Shown here piece after piece: positions 26,482 to 34,438 of a DNA stretch of 64,000 bases. Source of the DNA: Thermococcus pacificus (GTDB lineage: Archaea > Methanobacteriota_B > Thermococci > Thermococcales > Thermococcaceae); the NCBI RefSeq assembly GCF_002214485.1, contig NZ_CP015102.1, positions 1,054,001 through 1,118,000 on the forward strand, in the 5' to 3' direction. Numbering within the stretch: position 1 is the first letter of the stretch; each line of letters begins with the position of its first letter. The notes under the pieces are model-generated. The model saw only the letters and a list, made by a program, of their open reading frames with translations. It made no database searches and was not told where the DNA came from. A program made the position numbers and the translations under genes.

Positions 26482-27338
26482 CTAGTTCCCACCACCTGTG
26501 AGGTTGTACAGTCTATCAAGATTAACCGCTAGAATTGCTCCTAGAATCCTGACGGCTAAACCCTTCAGACTAACGGCCCAACTGGATCTTAACAGAAAAG
26601 CATCCAACTTCGAAAACAGTGTTTCAATCCTCCTCCTGAAATCAGAGAGGTACTTGTAGAACTTCTTCTCTCCCAGATTACTAATCTGATTCTCCCTCTT
26701 TACCGGAACATAAACAACCCCAAACCTCAAAAACTCCTCCCCAAGTTCTCCACTCATATACCCCTTATCCAGGGCAGGAAGCAACCAGTGAAATCCTCAA
26801 CAATTCCCCAGAATTTCTCCCTGACGACCTTCACGTCATGCTTATTCGCTGGATCAACGGACAGTACGGCCAGAAGATTCCCGTCAGAATAACAGGTCAG
26901 CTTGTAACCGTAGCAGTGCTTTTTAGATGGGACAAAACCAACTGCAGGTTTCCATTTATGACTTTTGAAGAACCCTTCTTTTGTTTCCTGTTTTCTGGCC
27001 ACTTCTTTCGTCGGGATGGGTTTCGAGTCCAGTATTCTGACGTGTTCTCCAGCGTGGTTTTTGAATAGTCTTTCCTGCGCCAGGAGCAGGAGTTTCTCAT
27101 GCCTGTTCAAGCGTTCTGTTAGTTTGCTGTGCCTGATTTTTGGGAAGAGTTTCATTTCCTCAATTAAGACCCTGTAAGCGGGCTTGTAAACTCCCCAAAG
27201 TGCAGGTGTGTCAGTACTGCAAATGTTATCAGGTCGTAGAGGCTAAGTACTTCCCTGCGGGTGTTTTTCGGGTAGTGTTTGCTGATTATTGGACAGATCT
27301 CAGAGTCTTATGATCATGAGTTCCTCCTGAAAGTCCAT
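26482..27338 (-). mobile_element. Decayed IS982-family transposase gene
   Basis: Reading on the minus strand from ATG 27338 (MDFQEELMIIR), IS982 transposase similarity passes through at least three frames: an N-terminal part to about 27310; KHYPKNTRREVLSLYDL and LITFAVLTHLHFG in a second frame; VYKPAYRVLIEEMKLFPKIR...RILDSKP...GYKLTCYSDGN...DPANKHDV in a third (to about 26760); then LDKGYMSGELGEEFLRFG...RRRIETLFSKLD...NLDRLYNLTGGGN to 26482. Frameshifts near 27310, 27195 and 26760 make it inactive. I could not identify terminal inverted repeats with confidence. Confidence 0.85.
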
Positions 27339-27383
27339 CCCAACCACCAATCAGTCAAAAAACTCAAGAACTTAATAACATTG

Positions 27384-27393
27384 CTTATATACT
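27384..27393 (+). promoter_or_regulatory. TATA box of the valine/proline-patterned gene
   Basis: CTTATATACT lies about 31-40 bases before the ATG at 27424, with GGTGGTT at 27413-27419 as ribosome-binding site. The promoter is intact although the gene behind it is frameshifted. Confidence 0.55.
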
Positions 27394-27423
27394 TTAGATT
27401 CCATTTGCTCTTTGGTGGTTGCA

Positions 27424-28070
27424 ATGGAGTCCAAACTGACTTATGTCTTGTTGGTGCTGGTGATTATCTCACTATTGCTCAATGGGGTTTTGTTATATGC
27501 GCTGTTTCAGGTGAGGAACATTGCAACGAGGGAGATAGACAACGTAGTTGAGATGGTTGAGGGTGTGAAGGAGCAGAAGATAACATTCGACTATCCAGTA
27601 GATCAGGAGACGAGGTACCTATAAGCAAGCAACTGGAGGTTCCAATTGTCATGGTCATAGATGTGCCCATTCATGAAGAGATCGAGACGGAAGTGCCACT
27701 AGATACCTACGTTACGGTTCCAGTGAAGCTCGTCACACGGGCCAGAGTTGTTCAAAATATAACAACCACTGTTGATATAAATGGGGAGCAGAAAGAGATC
27801 ATTGTGCCCCTGGACACTTATGTTGACGTCCCCATTGACACAGAGGTAAGAGTCCACTTCAAGGACACTTTCCCGGTGACGGTGCCCTTGGACATGACCG
27901 TTGAAGTCCCTATAAACAAAACGGTGGTCGTTCCATTTGATGAGACCTTTAAGGTGCCGGTCCACATGGAGGTTAAGATCGAGAAGACACTTCAGGAGCT
28001 TGGCCTTGGGGACTTGATTGACCAGATTGTGGAAATACTGTTAGACGTCAAAAGCGCACTTGGTGGCTAG
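27424..28070 (+). pseudogene. Frameshifted membrane-anchored VPL/VPI-patterned protein
   Basis: The ATG at 27424 opens a frame with one membrane helix (LTYVLLVLVIISLLLNGVLLYAL) and a short linker, ending at a TAA at 27622-27624. From 27612 another frame continues with EVPISKQLEVPIVMVIDVPIHEE to 28070. Joined near 27600-27612 by a one-base change they make one protein of about 215 residues: a helix, then a long beta-rich stretch with a repeating V-P-[LI]-x-x pattern (VPLDTYV, VPIDTEV, VPLDMTV, VPINKTV, VPFDETF), then an amphipathic helix. Function unknown; extracellular location inferred. Confidence 0.7.
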
Positions 28071-28472
28071 AGGTGTTTTATTTTTTCTTTGAAAAGTTTG
28101 CAGTTCACTGTAGAAAGTCTCTCTAAAAAGGTCCTTAAAATATTTCCCTGGGAAGATGAATAGGGCAATAAGTAGGCATGGGCAGGCCGAAACATCGCTA
28201 TGGAATTAGGGCTATTATCAAACTGGGCTCCTCACCGGAGAGGGGAAGGCGAATAAGCCCGAATATAACGATTAAATACCGGCCATATATGGTCAGGGCA
28301 AAGACTGGAGTTGAGCGGGGGAATCCAAACCCCATTTCCTTTCCCACTAATTATCACGCAACTTCTCTTATAAGATCTGTTCTTTCGATAGGTGTGTGAA
28401 GGGCCGTCAGAAATCGGGGGAACCCAATGCAAAGTTATCCACTGCAAACCGATGCATCCAACGACCAAAAAA
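28071..28472. other. 400-base stretch without a convincing gene
   Basis: A T-rich run (TTTTATTTTTTCTTT, about 28076-28090) right after the preceding gene looks like a transcription terminator. The rest holds only short overlapping reading frames on both strands, none of which I recognise or which has a good start context. A perfect palindrome CCATATATGG is at 28283-28292. Confidence 0.4.
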
Positions 28473-28757
28473 CTAAACTTCCAGCGAATCTATAGCCACT
28501 TTAATCCACCGGAGATACGAGTTCAGCGTTCCTCTAAGGGCGGAGTTGTCCTTTGCTAAAAAGCGGATTACTACCTTTTTTCCATCCCTCAGAAACTCAA
28601 TCCTGCTCCTCCTGTAAGGAACGCTCTCGTGCTCGTAGAGAACGCTCTCGTAAACGACCCTGGCGGTCTCTTCGTCCGGAAAAGAAAGCTCTATCACTCC
28701 CTCGATGGGCCAGGTCTCCTCTGCGCCTTTATCCCCAAGGCCTCCTTGTAGTCCCAT
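28473..28757 (-). CDS. pcc1: KEOPS complex subunit Pcc1
   Basis: Pcc1 is the dimerisation/tRNA-binding subunit of KEOPS, which makes t6A37 in tRNA with Kae1, Bud32 and Cgi121. The family core is clear: IELSFPDEETARVVYESVLYEHESVPYRRS and DNSALRGTLNSYLRWIKVAIDSL. The start is uncertain: ATG 28757 (after GGAGG) or ATG 28781, both inside the end of the Brix gene, giving a 64-base or longer overlap; the first 15 residues are unlike the family. It follows the Brix, rpoP and rpl37ae genes on the same strand. Confidence 0.88.
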   Translation of the reverse strand: MGLQGGLGDKGAEETWPIEGVIELSFPDEETARVVYESVLYEHESVPYRRSRIEFLRDGKKVVIRFLAKDNSALRGTLNSYLRWIKVAIDSLEV

Positions 28758-29341
28758 CTCCGACCGTCCTCCATTATCCATATCTTGACGCTTATGAGCG
28801 GGCCGACCGGGTTCTCCTTATCAACATCGAAGCGATAGAAGTTGACCGCCATCCCGCGCGGGTGCCTCTCGATAACGCCGAGGACGTCCGTGTTGTACCT
28901 GTCGGCTATGCCGTGAAGGGAGCGCTCCCGTCTCGGGACGAATGTTCCGCCGGTGAGTTCTGCAAAGGCCTGGGCAAAGGCGACGTGGTCGAGCCCAACG
29001 CGCTTTGCAGTTGTAACCACGAAAGGCATCTCCTCACGGATGGGCCTTATATCCCTGTACCCCATCTCGCGCTGGAGCTTTATGCCGTGGAGATAGAGGT
29101 AGCCCATGTAGCCCCAGTCCTCGGGGTCGACCTTGATGAACGTCATCTTGAGCGGGTTCCCCTTCCAGACGTTGACTATCAGAAGACGCTCGTAGTTCCT
29201 GTCGTAGGCCTCCATGAGAAGGTCCTGGACGGTCTTCTTTCCCCTGGTTAAGTAGAGCGAATTGGGGAAGACCTTCTCCAGATCGTGGCCGAAGCTCCTC
29301 GTCCTCCTCGTCGGTCGGTGGGAAGTCGTTATCAGCATCAT
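28694..29341 (-). CDS. Brix-domain ribosome biogenesis protein
   Basis: An archaeal Brix/Imp4-like protein of about 215 residues, expected to bind rRNA during ribosome assembly. The sequence begins MLITTSHRPTRRTRSFGHDL (Brix sigma70-like motif) and contains LTRGKKTVQDLLMEAYDR, KRVGLDHVAFAQAF and WIMEDGRRWDYKEALGIK. Start at ATG 29341 or 29338, just after GAGGG. It sits between rpoP and pcc1 in the conserved archaeal order rpl37ae-rpoP-brix-pcc1. Confidence 0.92.
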   Translation of the reverse strand: MMLITTSHRPTRRTRSFGHDLEKVFPNSLYLTRGKKTVQDLLMEAYDRNYERLLIVNVWKGNPLKMTFIKVDPEDWGYMGYLYLHGIKLQREMGYRDIRPIREEMPFVVTTAKRVGLDHVAFAQAFAELTGGTFVPRRERSLHGIADRYNTDVLGVIERHPRGMAVNFYRFDVDKENPVGPLISVKIWIMEDGRRWDYKEALGIKAQRRPGPSRE

Positions 29342-29394
29342 AGCCCTCACTCAAAACCCGCTTTGCTCACTAAAAAGCTTTCGAAACGAAAGAA

Positions 29395-29544
29395 TCAGAT
29401 GGCCTTAACGCGCCTGGCCACCCTTGGCCTGGGCTTGTAGAGTATCTTGCTGCCGCAGTAGGGGCAGCGAACCTCCCTGGTGTTCTCGAGGTCGAGTTCG
29501 ACCTCCCTTCCGCACTTTGCACAGCGGTAAACGGCCATCACCAT
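29395..29544 (-). CDS. rpoP: DNA-directed RNA polymerase subunit P
   Basis: A 49-residue zinc-ribbon subunit of archaeal RNA polymerase (counterpart of eukaryotic Rpb12). Two CxxC pairs are visible: YRCAKCGRE and VRCPYCGSK, followed by the basic C-terminal tail ILYKPRPRVARRVKAI. The ATG at 29544 has GGTGAT upstream with a 4-base spacer; a second ATG at 29538 is possible. The gene lies between rpl37ae and the Brix gene. Confidence 0.95.
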   Translation of the reverse strand: MVMAVYRCAKCGREVELDLENTREVRCPYCGSKILYKPRPRVARRVKAI

Positions 29545-29571
29545 AACTATCACCTGAATAGAAGGAAGGGA

Positions 29572-29832
29572 TCAGGCCTTGGAGGCCGTAACGCGCTTGG
29601 CGACCTTGCCTGCCGGAGTGGTCGGCAGGTAGGCACCGCCGGCAAAGGTGGCACCGCACTTCTGGCACTGCCAGATTCCTGTGCTTATCCTCCGGACGGC
29701 ATTCCTTCCGCAGACCGGGCAGACGTGCTTCTGCTTCATCTTGGCCTCAACGGCCGCAACCCTTCTCCTTATCTTGAGACCATACCTCGGACCGAACCTT
29801 CCAGCGGAACCGACCTTAGTAGTCCTTCCCAT
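29572..29832 (-). CDS. rpl37ae: 50S ribosomal protein L37Ae (eL43)
   Basis: An 86-residue zinc-finger ribosomal protein: basic N-terminus [18 protein letters not shown] and two CxxC pairs (HVCPVCGRN and WQCQKCGA). The ATG at 29832 follows GGTGATG; three extra in-frame codons upstream include that ribosome-binding site. First gene of the rpl37ae-rpoP-brix-pcc1 unit, with its TATA box at about 29888-29903. Confidence 0.97.
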   Translation of the reverse strand: MGRTTKVGSAGRFGPRYGLKIRRRVAAVEAKMKQKHVCPVCGRNAVRRISTGIWQCQKCGATFAGGAYLPTTPAGKVAKRVTASKA

Positions 29833-29887
29833 GAGCATCACCCCTAATTATCAGCGATTTTCACGACTGGAAAGTGTTTCCGGAGAC

Positions 29888-29903
29888 GTTTTATAAACCT
29901 TTG
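29888..29903 (-). promoter_or_regulatory. TATA box of the rpl37ae operon
   Basis: Minus-strand AAAGGTTTATAAAACG, with expected transcript start near 29865, about 33 bases before the L37Ae ATG. It abuts the first hairpin of the adjacent hairpin-rich region. Confidence 0.6.
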
Positions 29904-29908
29904 CATAA

Positions 29909-30307
29909 CAAGCTTTGCTGACGCAAAGCTTGACCAAAGGGATTTAGGCCATTTAAACTCCAAACCGGGTGCGTGCACCCCGAGAATTTAAAGCTTTCTG
30001 TGGGTTCTCTGTTATGCACGCCTACTTCATCTTTTGGTTTCCACTGTTTCCACTTATATCTTTGGCGTCCTTTGGACGCCGTTTGTGCAGCGAAACACTC
30101 ACCAAAGGGGCAAGTGAGTAAAACCCCTTCCAAAATTTGGACATTATAAGAAAGTACATAATTTTCCGCCAGCGCTTCGTGGGAAGCTAAGCTTCCCGAC
30201 GTGTTGAGACCGTGTCTCAACATGCGAAGCAAAGGACTGAAAGGGGGCCATTGAGGATGTCGGCCCCCTGGGGGTCCCGACGTCATCGCAACCCAATACT
30301 CGTCGGG
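29909..30307. other. Hairpin-rich region without a gene
   Basis: About 400 bases between the rpl37ae promoter and a DUF3201 gene contain at least eight perfect or near-perfect inverted repeats: 29909-29932 (10-base stem, loop TGAC), 29967-29980 (GGGTGC/GCACCC), 30064-30080 (GGCGTCC/GGACGCC, loop TTT), 30097-30119 (ACTCAC/GTGAGT), 30181-30197 (GGGAAGC/GCTTCCC), 30200-30224 (11-base stem, loop CGT), 30243-30268 (GGGGGCC/GGCCCCC) and 30276-30307 (CCCGACG/CGTCGGG). GCTTCG 30174-30179 pairs with CGAAGC 30225-30230 to enclose two of them as a three-way junction. A candidate structured RNA or cruciform element; identity unknown. Confidence 0.55.
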
Positions 30308-30367
30308 CGTTTGGCCTTACTCGCAAAGCCTTATAACCCTTAACCCAACCCCCTAATGGTGCGAAAG

Positions 30368-30868
30368 ATGACTGGAACGGTAAGCAAGATAATCCACTTT
30401 CACGATGAAGAGGAGTTCCTCGACGACATGAGTGCGGCTATGGAGCGCTTCTCCTACCTGGCGAGCAAGTACGGCCACAACCCCATCGAGGGTGTTCTTC
30501 TGTGGGACTACGTTGGGGTTCGTGACGAGGAAGGCATAAAGATATTCCGTGTTGGTGAGTTCCCCTACTTCGAGGGCACCCTGAAGGTCGACCTCGAAAC
30601 TCTCCGCGTTATGGAGCGCTACTTCGACGAGATGGAGAGCAAGTGGGACGAGCTCCGCGTTGAGGACATAGCCTACTTCGTCGAGATGCTCAACGAGGCT
30701 TTGGGAGAGGAGCGCGTTTACTACGAGGCCTACGACCTCGGTCTGGACAGGAACACGGCCTACATAATCCTCAACATCGCCAACCTCCACTACCTTGAGA
30801 GCGTCCTTGACGGGAGGGACAGGGAGATATTCGAGGAGGCCGTCGAGCTGCTGATGAGATATGTGTAA
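30368..30868 (+). CDS. DUF3201 family protein
   Basis: An acidic 166-residue soluble protein (TGTVSKIIHFHDEEEFLDDM..., ending FEEAVELLMRYV) of the Thermococcales DUF3201 family, mostly helical, with no known activity. The ATG at 30368 has GGTG seven bases upstream; an in-frame ATG at 30356 is possible. A TATA-like CCTTATAACC near 30329 would place the transcript start close to 30355. Confidence 0.75.
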   Translation: MTGTVSKIIHFHDEEEFLDDMSAAMERFSYLASKYGHNPIEGVLLWDYVGVRDEEGIKIFRVGEFPYFEGTLKVDLETLRVMERYFDEMESKWDELRVEDIAYFVEMLNEALGEERVYYEAYDLGLDRNTAYIILNIANLHYLESVLDGRDREIFEEAVELLMRYV

Positions 30869-30930
30869 TTGGACAAGTGCTTAAACCTGCAATTCGGTAA
30901 TTATGTGATTACTTAATTGGGGGTGAGAAC

Positions 30931-31191
30931 GTGCTCTTCAAGAAGAGGGGCGTCTTTACGGAGGAGGACGCGAGGAAAGTGGTGGAGTGGATGAGCACTC
31001 ACCCGGAGGAACGGGAGCTTATAGTGATGGCTGAGAGCGTCACTGCCGAGGCCAAAAGGCGCCTCTGGGACTATGCAAGGGCGGTTCAACTCATGGCGGA
31101 CATGACCGGCGAGGACAGGAGCGTTAAGGTCGAGGTACTCGAGGGTTTTGTGAGCGATAGGGTAAAGGGGCTTAACGTGGAGGAACTGTGA
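30931..31191 (+). CDS. Small hypothetical protein upstream of queE
   Basis: An 86-residue helical protein starting at GTG 30931 after a GGGGGTGA ribosome-binding site. It contains no cysteine motif, signal or membrane helix. The first half (EEDARKVVEWMSTHPEERELIVMAE) and the second (VLEGFVSDRVKGLNVEEL) look well ordered. It ends 9 bases before queE, so they are probably one operon. Function unknown. Confidence 0.65.
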   Translation: MLFKKRGVFTEEDARKVVEWMSTHPEERELIVMAESVTAEAKRRLWDYARAVQLMADMTGEDRSVKVEVLEGFVSDRVKGLNVEEL

Positions 31192-31200
31192 GGTGGTAGA

Positions 31201-31962
31201 GTGAGGCTCATAATGGCCGAGGTCTTCAACAGCTGGCAGGGCGAAGGGGGAAGCGTTGAAGGGAGTGCCTTTGGGAGAAGGCAGATTTTTGTCAGATTCG
31301 CCGGCTGCGACCTTCATTGCCAGTGGTGCGACTCCAAGGAGTACATCGATGCATCCCGCGTCTCCCGCTGGCGCTACGAGGTCGAGCCTTTCACAGGGAA
31401 GTTCGAGTACAGGCCAAACCCTGCGAGCGTTGATGAAGTCGTTGACGCCGTTCTGAGGCTTGATACGGGGGACATACACTCGATAAGCTACACCGGCGGC
31501 GAGCCGACCCTCCAAGTGAAGCCGCTGAAGGCCCTCATGGAACGCATGAAGGAGCTGGGCTTTGACAACTTTCTTGAAACCCACGGCGGCCTTCCGGAGC
31601 TGATTAAAGAGGTCGCTCACCTCGTCAACTACGCGAGTGTGGACATAAAGGACGAGAGTGCCGGAGCAACAGATGACTGGAAAGACCTCGTTCTTAGGGA
31701 GGTCGAGAGCATAAGAATCCTGAAGGAAGCCGGCGCGAAGACCTACGCCAAGCTCGTCGTTACTTCCGAAACGAAGCTCGAAAACGTCCGCTGGTACGCG
31801 GAACTGTTAAATGGATTGGCCCCGCTCGTCATCCAGCCGAGGGAGCCAATCGATGTCCCCCAAGAGAGGCTTATGGAGTTCTACGGCGAGGCGGCCAGGA
31901 TAATGGGCAGGAAGAACGTCGGCCTGAGCTTCCAGGTGCATAAGTACCTCAACGTTCTTTGA
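31201..31962 (+). CDS. queE: 7-carboxy-7-deazaguanine synthase
   Basis: Radical SAM enzyme that contracts CPH4 to the 7-deazaguanine ring on the way to archaeosine in tRNA. The cluster motif CDLHCQWC gives C36, C40 and C43 (Cx3Cx2C), preceded by SWQGEGGSVEG, the substrate-binding start of QueE; YTGGEPTLQ is the SAM-binding GGE motif. 253 residues; GTG start with GAGGTGGT upstream. Other 7-deazaguanine genes are not in this window. Confidence 0.94.
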   Translation: MRLIMAEVFNSWQGEGGSVEGSAFGRRQIFVRFAGCDLHCQWCDSKEYIDASRVSRWRYEVEPFTGKFEYRPNPASVDEVVDAVLRLDTGDIHSISYTGGEPTLQVKPLKALMERMKELGFDNFLETHGGLPELIKEVAHLVNYASVDIKDESAGATDDWKDLVLREVESIRILKEAGAKTYAKLVVTSETKLENVRWYAELLNGLAPLVIQPREPIDVPQERLMEFYGEAARIMGRKNVGLSFQVHKYLNVL

Positions 31963-32119
31963 GAGGGTTTTTAAGCCCCTTTTCCAACTCCTCCTGGCGA
32001 TGATGACATTGGCCTTTGGGGTGAGTGATGCCCGGGATCGACGGCCTGAGCCTCCGTCAAATTTTTAAATCCTCCTCTTTTAGTAACCTTCGGAAAGATT
32101 AAGCGCTGGGGGTGAGTCC

Positions 32120-33442
32120 ATGCCGGTCATCGAGGAGGTTGCGAAGAGGACCTTTGAGAGGATTGGAAGCCACTCCCACATAAAGGGCCTTGGACTCGAC
32201 GAGAACGGGAAGGCCCTTTTCATGGCCGACGGCATGGTCGGACAGGTCAAGGCGAGGGAAGCGGCTGGAATAGCGGTCGAGCTCATCAAGCGCGGCAAGC
32301 TCGCCGGAAAGGGAATCCTCCTCGTCGGCCCGACCGGCAGTGGTAAAACTGCCATCGCTATGGGCATAGCGAGGGAGCTTGGTGAGGACGTCCCCTTCGT
32401 CCAGATAGCGGGCAGTGAGATTTATTCAGCTGAGATAAACAAGACCGAATTCCTCAAGGAGGCCCTCAGGAGGGCCATAGGTGTCAGGATAAGCGAGGAG
32501 AGGAAAGTCTACGAGGGCGAGGTCAAGGAGGTCAAGATCAACAAGACGAAGCACCCGTTCAACCCCTATGTCGAGGTTCCAGAGAGCGTTCTCATAACCC
32601 TCCGCACGAAAGACGACGAGAAGACCGTCAGGGCCGGCAGGGAGATAGCCTACCAGCTCATGGAGCTTGGTGTAGAGGAGGGCGACGTCATACAGATCGA
32701 CGCCGAAACCGGCAGGATCTCCAAGGTCGGCACCACGAAGGAAGAAGAGGGGCTTTTCTTCAAGAGGAAGGTCAACCTTCCGAGCGGGCCGGTGCTCAAG
32801 ATAAAGGAGTTCACCTACACAGTTACCCTTCACGACTTGGACGTTGCCAACGCCCGCGGAAACATCTTCGGCCTGCTCTTCAGCACCGGCGCGGAGATAA
32901 GCGACGAGATAAGGCAGCGCGTTGATGAGATGGTCAAGCAGTGGATCGAGGAAGGCAAGGCCACGCTCGTCCCGGGAGTTCTCTTCATCGATGAGGTCCA
33001 CATGCTCGACATTGAGGCGTTCTCATTCCTCGCGAGGGCTATGGAGAGCGAGCTGGCACCGATACTTATCCTGGCAACCAACCGTGGAAGGACAAAGATA
33101 AGGGGAACCGACATTGAAGCCCCGCACGGAATGCCTATCGACATGCTTGACAGGCTGCTGATCATCAACACTGAGCCTTACAAGAAAGAGGAGATACGCG
33201 AGATCGTCAAAATCCGCGCAAAGGAGGAGAAGATAGAGGTCAGCGATGAGGCGATAGAGTATCTGGCTGAACTCGGCGAGAAGACCAGCCTGCGCTATGC
33301 AGTCCAGCTCCTGGCACCGGCGAGCGTCTTGGCCAGGGGCGGAAGAGTTGAGAGGGAGCACGTTGAGAAGGCCAAAGAGTACTTCGCCGACCTCAGGAGG
33401 AGCACTGAGTTTGTGGAGAAGCTCGAGGGAATGCTGCAGTAA
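32120..33442 (+). CDS. TIP49/RuvB-like AAA+ ATPase
   Basis: A 440-residue relative of eukaryotic RuvBL1/2 (TIP49). Walker A is GPTGSGKT at residues 70-77, Walker B LFIDEVHMLD around residues 288-297, sensor 1 LATNRG, and an arginine-containing SLRYAVQLL sensor 2 region. Between them an insertion (about 120-240) resembles the OB-fold DII domain of TIP49. Likely a hexameric helicase or remodeller. TATA-like ATTTTTAAATCC lies at 32058-32069. Confidence 0.93.
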   Translation: MPVIEEVAKRTFERIGSHSHIKGLGLDENGKALFMADGMVGQVKAREAAGIAVELIKRGKLAGKGILLVGPTGSGKTAIAMGIARELGEDVPFVQIAGSEIYSAEINKTEFLKEALRRAIGVRISEERKVYEGEVKEVKINKTKHPFNPYVEVPESVLITLRTKDDEKTVRAGREIAYQLMELGVEEGDVIQIDAETGRISKVGTTKEEEGLFFKRKVNLPSGPVLKIKEFTYTVTLHDLDVANARGNIFGLLFSTGAEISDEIRQRVDEMVKQWIEEGKATLVPGVLFIDEVHMLDIEAFSFLARAMESELAPILILATNRGRTKIRGTDIEAPHGMPIDMLDRLLIINTEPYKKEEIREIVKIRAKEEKIEVSDEAIEYLAELGEKTSLRYAVQLLAPASVLARGGRVEREHVEKAKEYFADLRRSTEFVEKLEGMLQ

Positions 33443-33533
33443 ACGGTTCTCCCCCTTTTCTTCATTGTCAGCCCTACGAATTCAGCCCACAACCTTTTTA
33501 AGTTTTGGTGTTTTAACCTCTGTCGGTGGGAAT

Positions 33534-34139
33534 ATGGGGAAGACTCCACCTTGGAAAGCCCTCTTCACGTTTCCGGCCGCACTGGCGATTCTGGGACTCC
33601 TGTGGGGGACAGGCCCCTCAGTCACTTACGTTCAGGTCAACGGTACCTTCTCAGGGGGGATGGTGGTGCCCTCCACAATAGCGGACGAGGTTGAGGACTA
33701 TTTCTCGAATGTTAACGCTACCCTCTATAGCTTTGAAGCAAAGGTCGTCGGGGAGATGAACGCCAGCATAACCACCTATGCCCTAAAGGTTACCCCTCCC
33801 TTTGACCCGGACGGTTTTGAGATAATCATAAACGCGCACCCTGTTAACGGAACCACCTACGTCCCCTATGCCGAGGGCATACCCGTCAGCGTTAGGTACA
33901 TGGGGCACAGCTATCGGTCGGTTCTCACCGTCCGCCCGACGAGGAGCGTTGGATCCTTCGGAGAATGGAGTGAGGAATACCTCGGCGGTGCAAATGGCAG
34001 CAGGCTCCTCAAAGTCGACAGTCTGACGCTGGTGGTCGACGTTGTGGAACCCGGCCACTATGACTTCGTGATCGTTAAGGAACCGGAGAACCTCGAGATC
34101 AGCAGGGACGGTCTAATACTCGAGGGGAATACGTCATGA
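33534..34139 (+). CDS. Membrane-anchored extracellular protein, unknown
   Basis: About 201 residues with one N-terminal membrane helix (ALFTFPAALAILGLLWG) and an extracellular beta-rich remainder with many N-x-S/T sites (VNGTF, VNATLY, MNASITT, NGTTY, ANGS). ATG 33534 follows GGTGGG; the frame is open further left inside TIP49 but that part is unrelated. Overlaps the next gene by 4 bases (ATGA). No known family. Confidence 0.7.
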   Translation: MGKTPPWKALFTFPAALAILGLLWGTGPSVTYVQVNGTFSGGMVVPSTIADEVEDYFSNVNATLYSFEAKVVGEMNASITTYALKVTPPFDPDGFEIIINAHPVNGTTYVPYAEGIPVSVRYMGHSYRSVLTVRPTRSVGSFGEWSEEYLGGANGSRLLKVDSLTLVVDVVEPGHYDFVIVKEPENLEISRDGLILEGNTS

Positions 34140-34438
34140 GGCGGCTCTACTGGGCAGTTCCGTTCCGCCTCTTCCTGGCGGCTTACCTCTTCTGGAGCCT
34201 CACACTTCCGGCCTTGGTTGTAACGCTCCTTAACTGGGGGACGTTCCTTCTGGAATACAGATGCGGTGGGGAGTCAAAAGAGGCTGAAGAGCTGGTAGTT
34301 GTTGGTCTGGTGACGTCCTCTGCACTGATAGTCTTAGAAGAGGAGCTGTTTAGGGTGCTCGCCGTTGTTGAGGCGTTCTCGCTCTTCCTCCTTGAGTTCA
34401 CCGCAGCGTTCTTTAAGTTGAAAGTGAGGGGTTCATAA
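34136..34438 (+). CDS. Small membrane protein paired with the preceding gene
   Basis: A 100-residue protein with several hydrophobic segments (FRLFLAAYLFWSLTLPALVV, LVVVGLVTSSALIVL, LAVVEAFSLFLLEFTAAFF). Starts within the stop of the preceding extracellular protein and ends convergently with the PIN gene (6-base overlap). Probably an interacting membrane partner; function unknown. Confidence 0.65.
   Translation: MRRLYWAVPFRLFLAAYLFWSLTLPALVVTLLNWGTFLLEYRCGGESKEAEELVVVGLVTSSALIVLEEELFRVLAVVEAFSLFLLEFTAAFFKLKVRGS

Noticed and set aside
26470-27360. Terminal inverted repeats of the IS982 relic
   Set aside because: Similar CCCACCACC / CCCAACCACC stretches at both ends run in the same direction, not inverted, and are probably coincidental.
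28178-28468. Short frames on both strands in the gap after the frameshifted gene
   Set aside because: They overlap each other, lack ribosome-binding sites and show no similarity that I recognise.
29891-30286. 131-codon minus-strand frame across the hairpin-rich region
   Set aside because: No start context or family similarity; the perfect inverted repeats explain the sequence better than coding does.
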